Shown piece after piece: positions 15,009 through 22,617 of a DNA stretch of 49,304 nt. Source of the stretch: a virus; the IMG/VR virus record IMGVR_UViG_3300045977_000284, positions 1 to 49,304 of that record; one strand, 5' to 3'. Within the stretch, counting starts at the first letter, position 1. Each line of letters begins with the position of its first letter. A program made the position numbers and the translations under genes. The notes under the pieces are model-generated. The model did not search any database, was not told the DNA's origin, and worked only from the letters and a program-made list of their open reading frames with translations.

Positions 15009-16388
15009 ATGCCCGTCACCGCCAAAGAACTTCGTGAAAAACGAGCCGCCCTCGCCAAGCAAGCGCGCGGCATTCTCGATAAGGCCGAGGCCGAAAAACG
15101 GGACCTGACCGCCGAAGAGCGCCAGGCCTGGGACCGCATCATGGGCGGCAACGATCCGCAAGGCAATCGCGTCGTCGGCGAGGAAGAGCGGCTCAAGAGC
15201 CAGATCGACACGCTCGAACGCCAGGAGCGTTTCGAAGACGAGATGAAAAACCCGATCGGCGGCAACCGCGGAAACGGCGGGCCCGGCCGGGAAGACGGCC
15301 CCGCCGGCGGCCAGCAAGGGGTCACCGAGGAGCAACGGGCCCTGGCGATGCAGGCCTGGGTCCTCAACGGCCGCGGCCAGGAGCTGCGCGATGAACATCG
15401 CGAGGCCTGCCGCGCAACCGGCATCAACTATCGCTCGAACGAGCTGGTGCTCAATCTGCGGCGCGACAATTACGCCCGCATGCGCTACACCTATACCGGC
15501 CTCGAACAGCGGGCCGGTTCGGCGTTGCCCCAGGCCACGGCCCTGATCGCCTCCGGCGGCGCCCTGGTTCCCGAAGGGTTCATCAACAACGTCGAGATCG
15601 CCTTGCTGCAGTACGGCGGCATCCGCAACGTCGCCGACGTCATGCGCACCGAGAGCGGCAATGATCTCCCCTGGCCGACCGTGAACGACACGGCCGTCAA
15701 GGGCCGGCGTCTGGCCGAAAACGCCCAGATCAACACCAAGGACATCACGTTCGGCGTGTGCACCTTCCGCGCCTACCTCTACACGTCGGACATCGTCCTT
15801 GTTCCGGTTTCGCTGATTCAGGACGCGGCCATCAACCTGTCAAACCTCGTCGGCTCGCTGTGCGGCGAACGCATCGGCCGCATCCAGTCCGACGAGTTCA
15901 CCACGCACACCGGCAACGCCGGCCCGATGGGCATCGTCCCGGCCGCCACCTCCGGGGTCAGCGCAGCCGTCGCCACGGCGATCGCCGCCGACGATCTCTA
16001 CTCGCTCAAGCATTCCGTCGATCCGGCGTACCGCAAGGGCGCCCAGTTCATGATGCATGACTCGATCCTGCTCGCCATCAAGAAGCTCAAGGACGGCATG
16101 GGCCGCTATCTGTGGCAGGCCAGCCTGGCGGGCGGCTCGCCCGACACGCTCGACGGCGACCCGATCCAGATCAATCAGTCGATGGACTCGACCCTGGCCA
16201 GCGGCAAGAAGCCGGTCCTCTATGGCCAGCTCTCGAAATACAAGATCCGCGACGTCGGCGAGATCCGGCTCCGCCGCCTCGTCGAGCGCTACGCGGACCT
16301 CGACCAGGAGGCCTTCCTGTGCCTGATGCGCTCGGACGGCAACCTGCTCGACGCCGGCACGCATCCGGTGAAGTACATCGCCAACTAA
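15009..16388 (+). CDS. major capsid protein (HK97 fold)
   Basis: A 459-residue capsid protein. Residues 1-80 form a charged coiled-coil delta (scaffold) domain (ELREKRAALAKQARGILDKA). After a Gly-rich linker and a helical part the HK97 core begins near 170 (QATALIASGGALVPEGF, then YGGIRNVADVMRTESGNDLP). RRLAENAQIN, TSDIVLVPVSLIQDAAI and a C-terminal VKYIAN follow. The delta domain would be removed by the upstream protease. Typical order and length for the family. Confidence 0.95.
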   Translation: MPVTAKELREKRAALAKQARGILDKAEAEKRDLTAEERQAWDRIMGGNDPQGNRVVGEEERLKSQIDTLERQERFEDEMKNPIGGNRGNGGPGREDGPAGGQQGVTEEQRALAMQAWVLNGRGQELRDEHREACRATGINYRSNELVLNLRRDNYARMRYTYTGLEQRAGSALPQATALIASGGALVPEGFINNVEIALLQYGGIRNVADVMRTESGNDLPWPTVNDTAVKGRRLAENAQINTKDITFGVCTFRAYLYTSDIVLVPVSLIQDAAINLSNLVGSLCGERIGRIQSDEFTTHTGNAGPMGIVPAATSGVSAAVATAIAADDLYSLKHSVDPAYRKGAQFMMHDSILLAIKKLKDGMGRYLWQASLAGGSPDTLDGDPIQINQSMDSTLASGKKPVLYGQLSKYKIRDVGEIRLRRLVERYADLDQEAFLCLMRSDGNLLDAGTHPVKYIAN

Positions 16389-16454
16389 GCCGGTCCCGAC
16401 GCCCAGGGGACTGGCAGATATTTCGCTCGCGTTTGTTTGATCGAAAGGGATCTG

Positions 16455-16694
16455 ATGAAGTTTCTGAAATTCAACTCGCCGATCGCCGGCCGCAACTTCG
16501 CCATCTCTCCGGGCGACGTTGTCGAATGGCCCGACGATGAAGAGGCCGGGCGGATGATCGATCGGGGCATCGCCGACGAGTTGACGCCCGACGCCGCCGA
16601 GGCCGCGGCCCGCGCCGCCGGCCGACCGGTTCGGCACAGGCCGGTGGAAACGGCCACGGCCCGCAAGGCGCCGGAGAAGGCCGTCGCCCGCTAG
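16455..16694 (+). CDS. hypothetical protein after capsid gene
   Basis: A 79-residue protein starting MKFLKFNSPIAGRNFAISPG, with GAAAGGGATCTG before the ATG at 16455 (a TTG at 16437 is possible). The small beta-like N-terminal half (FAISPGDVVEWPDDEEAGRM) resembles the short 'capsid-adjacent' proteins seen in HK97-like phages. The C-terminus is Ala/Arg-rich. Function unknown. Confidence 0.65.
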   Translation: MKFLKFNSPIAGRNFAISPGDVVEWPDDEEAGRMIDRGIADELTPDAAEAAARAAGRPVRHRPVETATARKAPEKAVAR

Positions 16695-16761
16695 CCGCCG
16701 CTCGAGCACCACTCGAATCGGCGAGGTACGATCGCACTCGAACTCCCAAAGGGGATTGCCC

Positions 16762-17199
16762 ATGTTTCTGAACTTCCTCAAGCATGTGAAAGTCGTCCGC
16801 TGCATGAACGCCGTTGCTGCCGGCAACGGGGATACGCAGACCTCCAGCACGTTCGCGATGGACGGCTTCGACTCGGTCTGCGTCGTCGCCGAGCTGGGGC
16901 CCGTCGTCGATGCCGCCGTCGCCACTCTGCGCGTGCAGGACGGCTCTCTCTCGAACGGCTCCGACGCGGCCAACATCTCGGGCGCCTCCGCGGCCCTCAC
17001 TGGGGCCACGTCGAGCAACACGAACCTGGTCGTCGATGTGCAGCGGCCGCAGACCGAGTACATCACGGTCACTCTCCAGCGGGCGACCCAGAACATCACG
17101 ATCAACGGCATCACCGCGTACCTCTACAACGCGAAGAATGTGCCGGTGACTCAGCCGGCCAGCGTTTCCGCCTCCGCGATTGTGCTGGCGAACTCGTAA
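16762..17199 (+). CDS. hypothetical beta-rich virion protein, possible head decoration
   Basis: A 145-residue protein starting MFLNFLKHVKVVRCMNAVAA, with AAAGGGG before the ATG. Almost the whole protein is Ser/Thr/Asn/Ala-rich with alternating beta strands (DSVCVVAELGPVVDAAVATL, EYITVTLQRATQNITINGIT), as in small capsid-binding or decoration proteins. It follows the major capsid gene, where decoration genes usually lie. No family recognised; the role is inferred from position and composition. Confidence 0.6.
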   Translation: MFLNFLKHVKVVRCMNAVAAGNGDTQTSSTFAMDGFDSVCVVAELGPVVDAAVATLRVQDGSLSNGSDAANISGASAALTGATSSNTNLVVDVQRPQTEYITVTLQRATQNITINGITAYLYNAKNVPVTQPASVSASAIVLANS

Positions 17200-17260
17200 T
17201 CGGAAATCAACTCCGCCCGCGGCGGATTCTCGATAGGCCTCGAATGCAGGAGTATCGCTC

Positions 17261-17812
17261 ATGGCAACGACCGAAGCCGGACATGCCTCCAACCGATCGT
17301 ATTTCGATCGGGACGGCATTCTGCATCTCAATGGCGCATCGATCGCGCTGGATGAATCCGGGACGTCCCTGAGCCCAACGGAAGCCAGCTACCTGGAAGG
17401 CATCACTCCGGGAACCGTGGCGGCAAGCAAGGCAGTCATCGCCGACGCCAATGGCGCCGTCGATACGCTTACGATCCTGACGGCCCTGGTCATGAGCGGC
17501 AAGCTGCGATTCAAGACGTCGGCTGTCGCCGCCGCCGGCTCCGGCCAGGCCAACGGCGGATCGCTCAATACCGGCTTCAATCAGGTCACCGGGGCCGACA
17601 ACACGACCTGCGTCGTCTTGCCGGCGCCGGCCGCCGGCGAGTTTGTCGCCGTCAAGAATACAGTCAGCGGGAAGAATCTCCCGGTCTACCCGAGCGCGAA
17701 CGTGGCCATTGATGCCAGCAGTGTCAACGCCGCGGTGAACCAGGCGAGCTTGGAGATCGCGATCTACATCGCCCACAACACAACGCAGTGGTACAAGCTG
17801 AAGGGCGCGTGA
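17261..17812 (+). CDS. head fibre / decoration-like protein
   Basis: A 183-residue protein. Its N-terminal part carries the phrase SPTEASYLEGITPGTVAASK followed by AVIADANGAVDTLTIL. This phrase recurs in phage head-fibre and decoration proteins that show aeLnyL-G-tpGtvtAsKav-vd blocks. The C-terminal part is beta-rich (NTTCVVLPAPAAGEFVAVKN, YPSANVAIDASSVNAA). It probably sits on the capsid surface. Its TGA overlaps the next ATG (TGATG). Confidence 0.65.
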   Translation: MATTEAGHASNRSYFDRDGILHLNGASIALDESGTSLSPTEASYLEGITPGTVAASKAVIADANGAVDTLTILTALVMSGKLRFKTSAVAAAGSGQANGGSLNTGFNQVTGADNTTCVVLPAPAAGEFVAVKNTVSGKNLPVYPSANVAIDASSVNAAVNQASLEIAIYIAHNTTQWYKLKGA

Positions 17813-18186
17813 TGTTCATTCAGCGCGTCGCCGTGTCCCTGACGACGGACGCCGGCGGCAACAACACGAGCTACTCGGACAATCTCACCGGGCGTCTGAC
17901 CGGTGTCGTTGTTTCGATCCCGAACTCGGGCGGCATCGCCAACACGGCGAACTTCGCCATCACGGCGGAGGCGACGGCCGAGCCGGTCGTGACCCTGACC
18001 AACGTCGCGACGTCGGCGCCCTACTACCCGCGCGTCCAGGTGCATGACAACGTGGGCGCCGGCAAGACTTACGACGGCACGCGCAAGGTAGCCGAGCCGG
18101 TTTCGCTCGCCAACGATCGGGTCAAGATCGTCCTCACCGGCGGAGGAAACACCAAGTCGGTGATCGTGATGTTGATCGTGGAATAG
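17812..18186 (+). CDS. hypothetical beta-rich virion protein
   Basis: A 124-residue protein starting MFIQRVAVSLTTDAGGNNTS. It has repeated short strands (LTGRLTGVVVSIPN, PVVTLTNVATSAPYYPRVQV, RVKIVLTGGGNTKSVIVMLI). It overlaps the upstream stop (TGATG at 17810-17814). Composition and position suggest another capsid- or connector-associated protein. Similar small proteins near the head genes of siphophages have no proven role. Confidence 0.6.
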   Translation: MFIQRVAVSLTTDAGGNNTSYSDNLTGRLTGVVVSIPNSGGIANTANFAITAEATAEPVVTLTNVATSAPYYPRVQVHDNVGAGKTYDGTRKVAEPVSLANDRVKIVLTGGGNTKSVIVMLIVE

Positions 18187-18197
18187 GAGCGAACGGT

Positions 18198-19112
18198 GTG
18201 GCAGTCGCGACCAAAGTTTTGTTGCAGCCGGCCGGCGAGCCTCTGACGCTCGCCGAGGCCAAGCTGGCTTGCCGCATCGACGCGGACATCACGGCCGAGG
18301 ATGACACCCTCGCAAATCTGATCACGACCGCTCGCTCTTACATCGAAGACACGCAAGGCAAGTGCCTGATCTCACAGACGATCCTCGTCAGCATGGATCG
18401 CTTCCCGAGGGCGGGACAGATCGGCTACTTGGAAAACGGCTTCATCGGCAGCGATCGCGGAGGCATCGGCAACCGGATCGGCATCACGGAACTGAGCGCC
18501 AACTGGATCGATCGAGCCACCATCCGCTTGCCGCGCAACCCCGTGCAGGCTGTGCTGGCCGTGCAATACACGGACCAGGACAACACGCTGCAAACGCTCG
18601 ATGCGAGCCTGTACCGCGTGGATTACATGAGCGACCCGGCCCGGTTGATGCCGACCTTCGGCAACTACTGGCCGCTCATCATCCAGCAGACGCAGGCCCT
18701 CAAGGTCCGCATGGTAGCCGGCTACGGGCCTTCGACCTCGATCGCCGCGGCGATCACGACGACGGGCTCCCAGGCAGTGACTCCGGGAAGCATGGTCGGG
18801 ATCTACGCGCAGGACCTGACGACTGATCCGGTTAACCCCGGTACTGTCCTGGCGATCGACACGGGGAAGAATCGCGAGCTGGTCAACGTGACGGCAGTCA
18901 CGGGAGCGACCTTCACCGCGACCTTCAACAAGACACACGCGGCCGGCTGCATCGTCCAGGGCGGCATTCCCGAGACGATCCGCGGTCGCATGAAAATGCT
19001 CGTCGCCCATTGGTTTCGCAACCGGGAAGCTGTTACTCCCGGCAACTATGGAACGATGCCGCTTGGCGCTGACGCTCTCGGCGCTGCGGCGTGGAACGGA
19101 GAGTTGACCTGA
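18198..19112 (+). CDS. head-tail connector protein (gp6/phiE125 gp8-like) with insert
   Basis: A 304-residue protein starting at GTG 18198, after TAGGAGCGAACG. The N-terminus EPLTLAEAKLACRID, then EDDTLANLITTARSYIEDTQ and ISQTILVSMDRFP, is the phage connector family that forms the ring under the portal. The C-terminal IRGRMKMLVAHWFRNREAVT is also typical. The central part (about residues 180-255) is an extra beta-rich insert (TTTGSQAVTPGSMVGIYAQD), so it is longer than the usual 190-220 residues. The stop overlaps the next ATG (TGATG). Confidence 0.85.
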   Translation: MAVATKVLLQPAGEPLTLAEAKLACRIDADITAEDDTLANLITTARSYIEDTQGKCLISQTILVSMDRFPRAGQIGYLENGFIGSDRGGIGNRIGITELSANWIDRATIRLPRNPVQAVLAVQYTDQDNTLQTLDASLYRVDYMSDPARLMPTFGNYWPLIIQQTQALKVRMVAGYGPSTSIAAAITTTGSQAVTPGSMVGIYAQDLTTDPVNPGTVLAIDTGKNRELVNVTAVTGATFTATFNKTHAAGCIVQGGIPETIRGRMKMLVAHWFRNREAVTPGNYGTMPLGADALGAAAWNGELT

Positions 19113-19921
19113 TGCGTTTTGCCCTCGTGATGCCGCGCTACAACGAGCAATGTACGTTTGAAGCGGCGACTGCTTTTTACCATCCACTCAAGGCCGGATC
19201 GCCGAATCGAGTCGTAACGCCGATTAGCCCGGCGTCCTCGCTGCTCGCCTGCTGTTTCAACATGGGCTGGACTCATGCCCTGGACCGATTTGAAGCCGGC
19301 GACATCGACGCCTTCGCCATGATCCATTCCGATCAAGCGCCCGAGCCAGGCTGGCTCGACATCCTGCATGACGAACTGATCGCCAGCGGCGCCGACATAA
19401 TGAGCGCCGTCTGCCCGATCAAGGACGATCGCGGCCTGACCTCGACGGCCGTCGATGACTCCGGCTGCACCTGGCGGCCGCGGCGTCTGACCATGCACGA
19501 AATCCTGATGCTCCCAACGACGTTCACCGATGCCGACGTCGGCGGCGAGCTGCTGCTCAACACCGGCCTTTGGATTTGCAAGCTGGGTCCGTGGGCTCTG
19601 GAAAAGAATCCGGACGGCTCGCTCAAGCATTGCTTCCGGATCACGGACATGTGCCGCAAGGAAGGCGATCGCCACGTTGCCCGCGTCCAGCCGGAGGATT
19701 GGGACTTCTCCCGCCAGCTCCGCCGCGCCGGCCTGAAGCTGGGGGCGACCCGGGCCGTGCAGCTCAATCACTGGGGCGCGACGCGCTATCCCAACTTCGA
19801 GAAGTGGGGCTGGGAAGAGGACCTGCAAAACGGGCCGAATGCATCCTGGCGCAAGCCGGCGGATCCCGCCCCGGCGGAACCGGCGGCGCCAGCTGCTGAG
19901 CCGGAATTGGTTGGGACGTGA
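19112..19921 (+). CDS. GT-A-like glycosyltransferase
   Basis: A 269-residue protein starting MRFALVMPRYNEQCTFEAAT. It has the N-terminal strand of a nucleotide-sugar enzyme (LVMPRYNEQ) and a DAFAMIHSDQAPEPGWLDIL block. There HSDQ stands where a DXD-type metal motif would be, so the usual DXD is incomplete. Later come GGELLLNTGLWICKLGPWAL and WDFSRQLRRAGLKLG, then a Pro/Ala-rich tail. It resembles glycosyltransferases found in phage structural operons. It is sandwiched between two connector genes and coupled to both (TGATG, GTGA), an odd place for an enzyme. Confidence 0.75.
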   Translation: MRFALVMPRYNEQCTFEAATAFYHPLKAGSPNRVVTPISPASSLLACCFNMGWTHALDRFEAGDIDAFAMIHSDQAPEPGWLDILHDELIASGADIMSAVCPIKDDRGLTSTAVDDSGCTWRPRRLTMHEILMLPTTFTDADVGGELLLNTGLWICKLGPWALEKNPDGSLKHCFRITDMCRKEGDRHVARVQPEDWDFSRQLRRAGLKLGATRAVQLNHWGATRYPNFEKWGWEEDLQNGPNASWRKPADPAPAEPAAPAAEPELVGT

Positions 19922-20484
19922 GAAGCGATCGATTCAACATCGACGCCGGCGACCTCGACAAGCGCGTCGATATCGAGCAATCCGCCATCGGGGCCGCGGA
20001 CAGCCGCGGCCATCCGGCGATTACCTGGAGCGTCCTGGTCGCCGACGCGGCCTGCAAGATCGAGACGCCGAACGCCGGCAAGATCGAGAAAGTTCGCCAG
20101 CTTGTGCCGACGGCGACGCATGTCGTCGAGATGCGTTTTCGGAGGCTCAGCGAAGAGCGCCATCGCCTGGCCCTTTACTCCGTGGCGGCGGCCCTCAACG
20201 GCGGGATCAACAACTCGACGAACACGGTTGTCGTCGATTCGGCTGCGCTGATCACCAAGGGCGCGGTCTTGAAAGTGGACTCGGAGCTGATGCAGGTGAC
20301 CGCGATCGCCAGCTTGAGCCTGACGGTTTCACGGGGATATGGCGGCTCGACGGCGGCGGCCCATGCGACGGGAGTCAACGTCCTGCGCAAGCGCGTGCTG
20401 AACATCGGCCATCAGGAAGACGTGGGCGAGCAGCACGTGAAAGTCATCCTGACCTGCACGGAGCTGAAGGGAGCTACGGCGTGA
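19918..20484 (+). CDS. head-tail adaptor / head-closure protein with inserted domain
   Basis: A 188-residue protein starting at GTG 19918 (GTGA overlap with the upstream stop). The N-terminal DLDKRVDIEQSAIGAADSRG and the ITWSVLVADAACKIETPNAG block match the phage head-tail joining family (gp7/SPP1 gp16-like). Between about residues 90 and 155 it carries an extra beta-rich module ending VSRGYGGSTAAAHATGVNVL. A similar module occurs in the tail protein at 27398. The final strand HVKVILTCTE belongs to the adaptor core. Confidence 0.75.
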   Translation: MRSDRFNIDAGDLDKRVDIEQSAIGAADSRGHPAITWSVLVADAACKIETPNAGKIEKVRQLVPTATHVVEMRFRRLSEERHRLALYSVAAALNGGINNSTNTVVVDSAALITKGAVLKVDSELMQVTAIASLSLTVSRGYGGSTAAAHATGVNVLRKRVLNIGHQEDVGEQHVKVILTCTELKGATA

Positions 20485-20485
20485 T

Positions 20486-20992
20486 ATGGCCAGCATCGTG
20501 ATGACGGGCGACGTCGAGCTGCAGCGGATGACCCGGGACCTGATGTCGCAGGGAAAGCATGGCAAGAAGATTTTCCGCAAGGGCCTGCGTGCGGGCGCGA
20601 AGATCGTCGCCAAGGATACCAAGGCGACTTTCCCGCGCAAGAGCGGCCGGGCCGCGGCCAGCGTCAAGGTCAAGGCCATGAAGCGCAGCCGGACGCGCGT
20701 AGGGTTTCGCGTGTCCGTGTTCGCGACGGCGAATTCGGGACGGTGGAAGGAAGCGCCCTACCCGATGTTCCTGGAGCGCGGGACCAAGAAGCACGTGCGC
20801 GGCAAGCGAGTCCGGAAGAGCTATGGCAAGGGCGGCGTTGTGAAGGACTCGACCAAGTATGACGCGGCGCCGACGCACGTCGCGGCCCAGCACAACGTCG
20901 AAAAGAGCCTGGCTCGCAGCGGCCCGCAGGCCCAGCAGACGATCCTGAAGACCTGCGCCGCCGAGCTGGAGAAGTTATCGATCAAGGGTTGA
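20486..20992 (+). CDS. HK97 gp10-like neck / minor tail protein
   Basis: A 168-residue protein starting MASIVMTGDVELQRMTRDLM. It has the gp10/head-tail family layout: GLRAGAKIVAKDTKATFPRK (helix then SGR loop), beta strands (RTRVGFRVSVFATANSG), PYPMFLERGTKKH and a C-terminal helix (ILKTCAAELEKLSIK). It is highly basic. It would connect head closure and tail tube. Confidence 0.8.
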   Translation: MASIVMTGDVELQRMTRDLMSQGKHGKKIFRKGLRAGAKIVAKDTKATFPRKSGRAAASVKVKAMKRSRTRVGFRVSVFATANSGRWKEAPYPMFLERGTKKHVRGKRVRKSYGKGGVVKDSTKYDAAPTHVAAQHNVEKSLARSGPQAQQTILKTCAAELEKLSIKG

Positions 20993-20996
20993 AGCG

Positions 20997-21392
20997 ATGA
21001 TCGACGAAGATTTCCGCCACAAGCTGGCCGCCTTGCTGCCAAGCGTTACGGCCATCGAGAAAGGCGTGGTGAGCAGCGGCCAGCCGCCAACGCGGGTTTA
21101 CTTCCAGCGGCAGACGGAGAACCAGGACCTGTTTCAGAACGGCTCGGCGTGCAACAAGACCACGGTCTTCGACGTCGAGGTCGCCGCGCTCAACGACGAC
21201 GCCACGACGCAGAGCATGGCAGACACGCTCAAGAACGCCCTCAACGGATTCCAGGGAGCATTCGGATCGGCAAACAATAGTTGGGCGCTCGGAATGTTCG
21301 TGTCCGATCACACGGACGAATACGAGCCGCGCCTGCTCGACGCTGACGAAGGTTACACCATCGCGACCTTCCAGGTTGAAGTCATCACATAA
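20997..21392 (+). CDS. tail terminator-like (DUF3168-type) protein
   Basis: A 131-residue protein starting MIDEDFRHKLAALLPSVTAI. The alternating strand-helix plan (PPTRVYFQRQTENQDLF, TTVFDVEVAALNDDATTQ, ADTLKNALNGFQGAFG, and a final YTIATFQVEV) matches the tail-completion proteins placed between gp10-like neck proteins and the tail tube. It would cap the tail tube and set its join to the head. Confidence 0.75.
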   Translation: MIDEDFRHKLAALLPSVTAIEKGVVSSGQPPTRVYFQRQTENQDLFQNGSACNKTTVFDVEVAALNDDATTQSMADTLKNALNGFQGAFGSANNSWALGMFVSDHTDEYEPRLLDADEGYTIATFQVEVIT

Positions 21393-21406
21393 GAAGGGGA
21401 ACGCCC

Positions 21407-21865
21407 ATGGCACTCGCTCGACGAATCGGTCTCGGCATCACGATCGGCATCGATCGTACCGGCAGCAACAACTTCACCACCCTCGGCTATCTCGTCGGCG
21501 GCCTGAAGCGCGGCACCGGCAAGGCCCAGGTCATTGAATGCCCGATCGCCACTGACACCTACATCCCGAAGGGAAAGGGGCAGATCACGCCGGGACAAAC
21601 CAAATTCAAGATCTACTACGATCCCAGCGACTCCTCGAACACCAACAACAGCCGGCTGCTCGCAGCGGCCCTGGCCGACACTGGCCCTCCCGGGACGGAA
21701 GCCAACTTCAAAGTCACCTACCCGGCCGTCGGCGCGGTGAACGCGCTGTCGGAGACCTTCAAGGGCTGGGTCACCGATCTCGGTGACCTCGACCTGGACG
21801 TCAAGAGCCCCACCGTCGCGGACGTCACCGTGGACATCTCCGGCGATCCGGGCCTGCAAACCTAA
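21407..21865 (+). CDS. major tail tube protein
   Basis: A 152-residue beta-rich protein: MALARRIGLGITIGIDRTGS, then FTTLGYLVGGLKRGTGKAQV, a KIYYDPSDSSNTNNSRLLAA block and FKVTYPAVGAVNALSETFKG, ending DVTVDISGDPGLQT. This is the plan of phage tail tube subunits, and the gene lies between tail terminator and chaperone genes. AAGAAGGGGAACGCCC precedes the ATG. Many copies would stack to form the tail. Confidence 0.85.
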   Translation: MALARRIGLGITIGIDRTGSNNFTTLGYLVGGLKRGTGKAQVIECPIATDTYIPKGKGQITPGQTKFKIYYDPSDSSNTNNSRLLAAALADTGPPGTEANFKVTYPAVGAVNALSETFKGWVTDLGDLDLDVKSPTVADVTVDISGDPGLQT

Positions 21866-21930
21866 TTCGGCGGCATCGTCGCCGCCGAACGGTGGAGTAC
21901 TCGCTCGCAATCTGAACCGCAGAGGATCGA

Positions 21931-22302
21931 ATGTCTCAGCATCAGCTCTATCAGAAAGGCTCCTCGCCCAACAAGGCGAAGCTCAAGCGCGAGCAGTTTT
22001 TCCTTGGACCCGAACACGGTCCGGGCGTTTGCGTTTACGTGCGCGGCCTGACGCGCGTCGAGGTCGATCAGCACATGGCGCAGATCGAGGACCTCAAGGA
22101 CAAGAACAAGAGCGAGTCCGAACGCAAGCTGGCCGGCTACTTCCTGATGGCCTGCTGTCTGGTCGATTCGGAAGGCGCCAAGATGTTCGACGATGCCGAG
22201 GACGTGGAAAGGAACTTCGATGTTTCGGCCAGCGACTTTGTCAAGATCATGGACGTGATCAATCGGCTCAGCGGGCTCGACAAGGATCGCTCAAAAAACT
22301 AA
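21931..22302 (+). CDS. tail assembly chaperone (G-like)
   Basis: A 123-residue protein starting MSQHQLYQKGSSPNKAKLKR, helical in its second half (KLAGYFLMACCLVDSEGAKM) and ending DRSKN. Placed between the tail tube and tape measure genes like the lambda G protein, it holds the tape measure during tail assembly. The canonical slippery heptamer A-AAA-AAC (22293-22299) lies directly before its TAA, so a share of ribosomes would shift -1 to make the longer form with the frame at 22299-22610. Confidence 0.85.
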   Translation: MSQHQLYQKGSSPNKAKLKREQFFLGPEHGPGVCVYVRGLTRVEVDQHMAQIEDLKDKNKSESERKLAGYFLMACCLVDSEGAKMFDDAEDVERNFDVSASDFVKIMDVINRLSGLDKDRSKN

Positions 22303-22335
22303 CCGCGGCAGAGGCGATTATGTTCCACCTCTGCC
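22293..22335 (+). promoter_or_regulatory. programmed -1 frameshift signal
   Basis: Slippery heptamer AAAAAAC (22293-22299, read A AAA AAC in the chaperone frame), then TAA. After 7 bases a perfect 8-bp stem follows, GGCAGAGG (22307-22314) with CCTCTGCC (22328-22335), with a 13-base loop. Spacing and stem suit stimulation of -1 slippage. Confidence 0.85.
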
Positions 22336-22610
22336 TTGCCCTGGGTCGATTGCATCCGGACCATCTGCGCGAGGAGCTGACGGCAGGCCAGCTCGAAGAC
22401 TGGTATCAGTACTTCCGCCAATTCAACCCGAGCCCCGCCCGGCTTGACATCGTTTTCGCCAAGCTCTGTGCGGACTTCAACAACGTGCACCTCAAGGAAG
22501 GCGAGCCGGAACTCCACCCAATCGACCTTCTGCCCTGGATGGACCCGTTCGAAGGCGATGACGAGAACTTGACGGTCGAAGACGTGCTGCGCGAATGCGG
22601 ACTGAGATAA
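22299..22610 (+). CDS. tail assembly chaperone, T extension reached by -1 frameshift
   Basis: A 103-residue extension in the -1 frame, entered by slippage at 22293-22299: it reads LTAAEAIMFHLCLALGRLHP. It then shows a helical domain (HLREELTAGQLEDWYQYFRQ), and ends ENLTVEDVLRECGLR. The fusion product would be about 226 residues (GT type). An ATG at 22320 could start it alone, but it has no good binding site. The layout G, GT, tape measure is that of lambda and HK97. Confidence 0.85.
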   Translation, partial: LTAAEAIMFHLCLALGRLHPDHLREELTAGQLEDWYQYFRQFNPSPARLDIVFAKLCADFNNVHLKEGEPELHPIDLLPWMDPFEGDDENLTVEDVLRECGLR

Positions 22611-22617
22611 GTAGCCC

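Noticed and set aside
14788-15108. Frame of 106 codons before the capsid gene
   Set aside because: Low-complexity Ser/Pro/Arg composition and overlap with the capsid start; no binding site.
16453-16475. CTGATGA ... GAAA resembling a hammerhead ribozyme core
   Set aside because: Stem II would be only two pairs, no stems I and III are found, and the sequence is the start of a coding gene.
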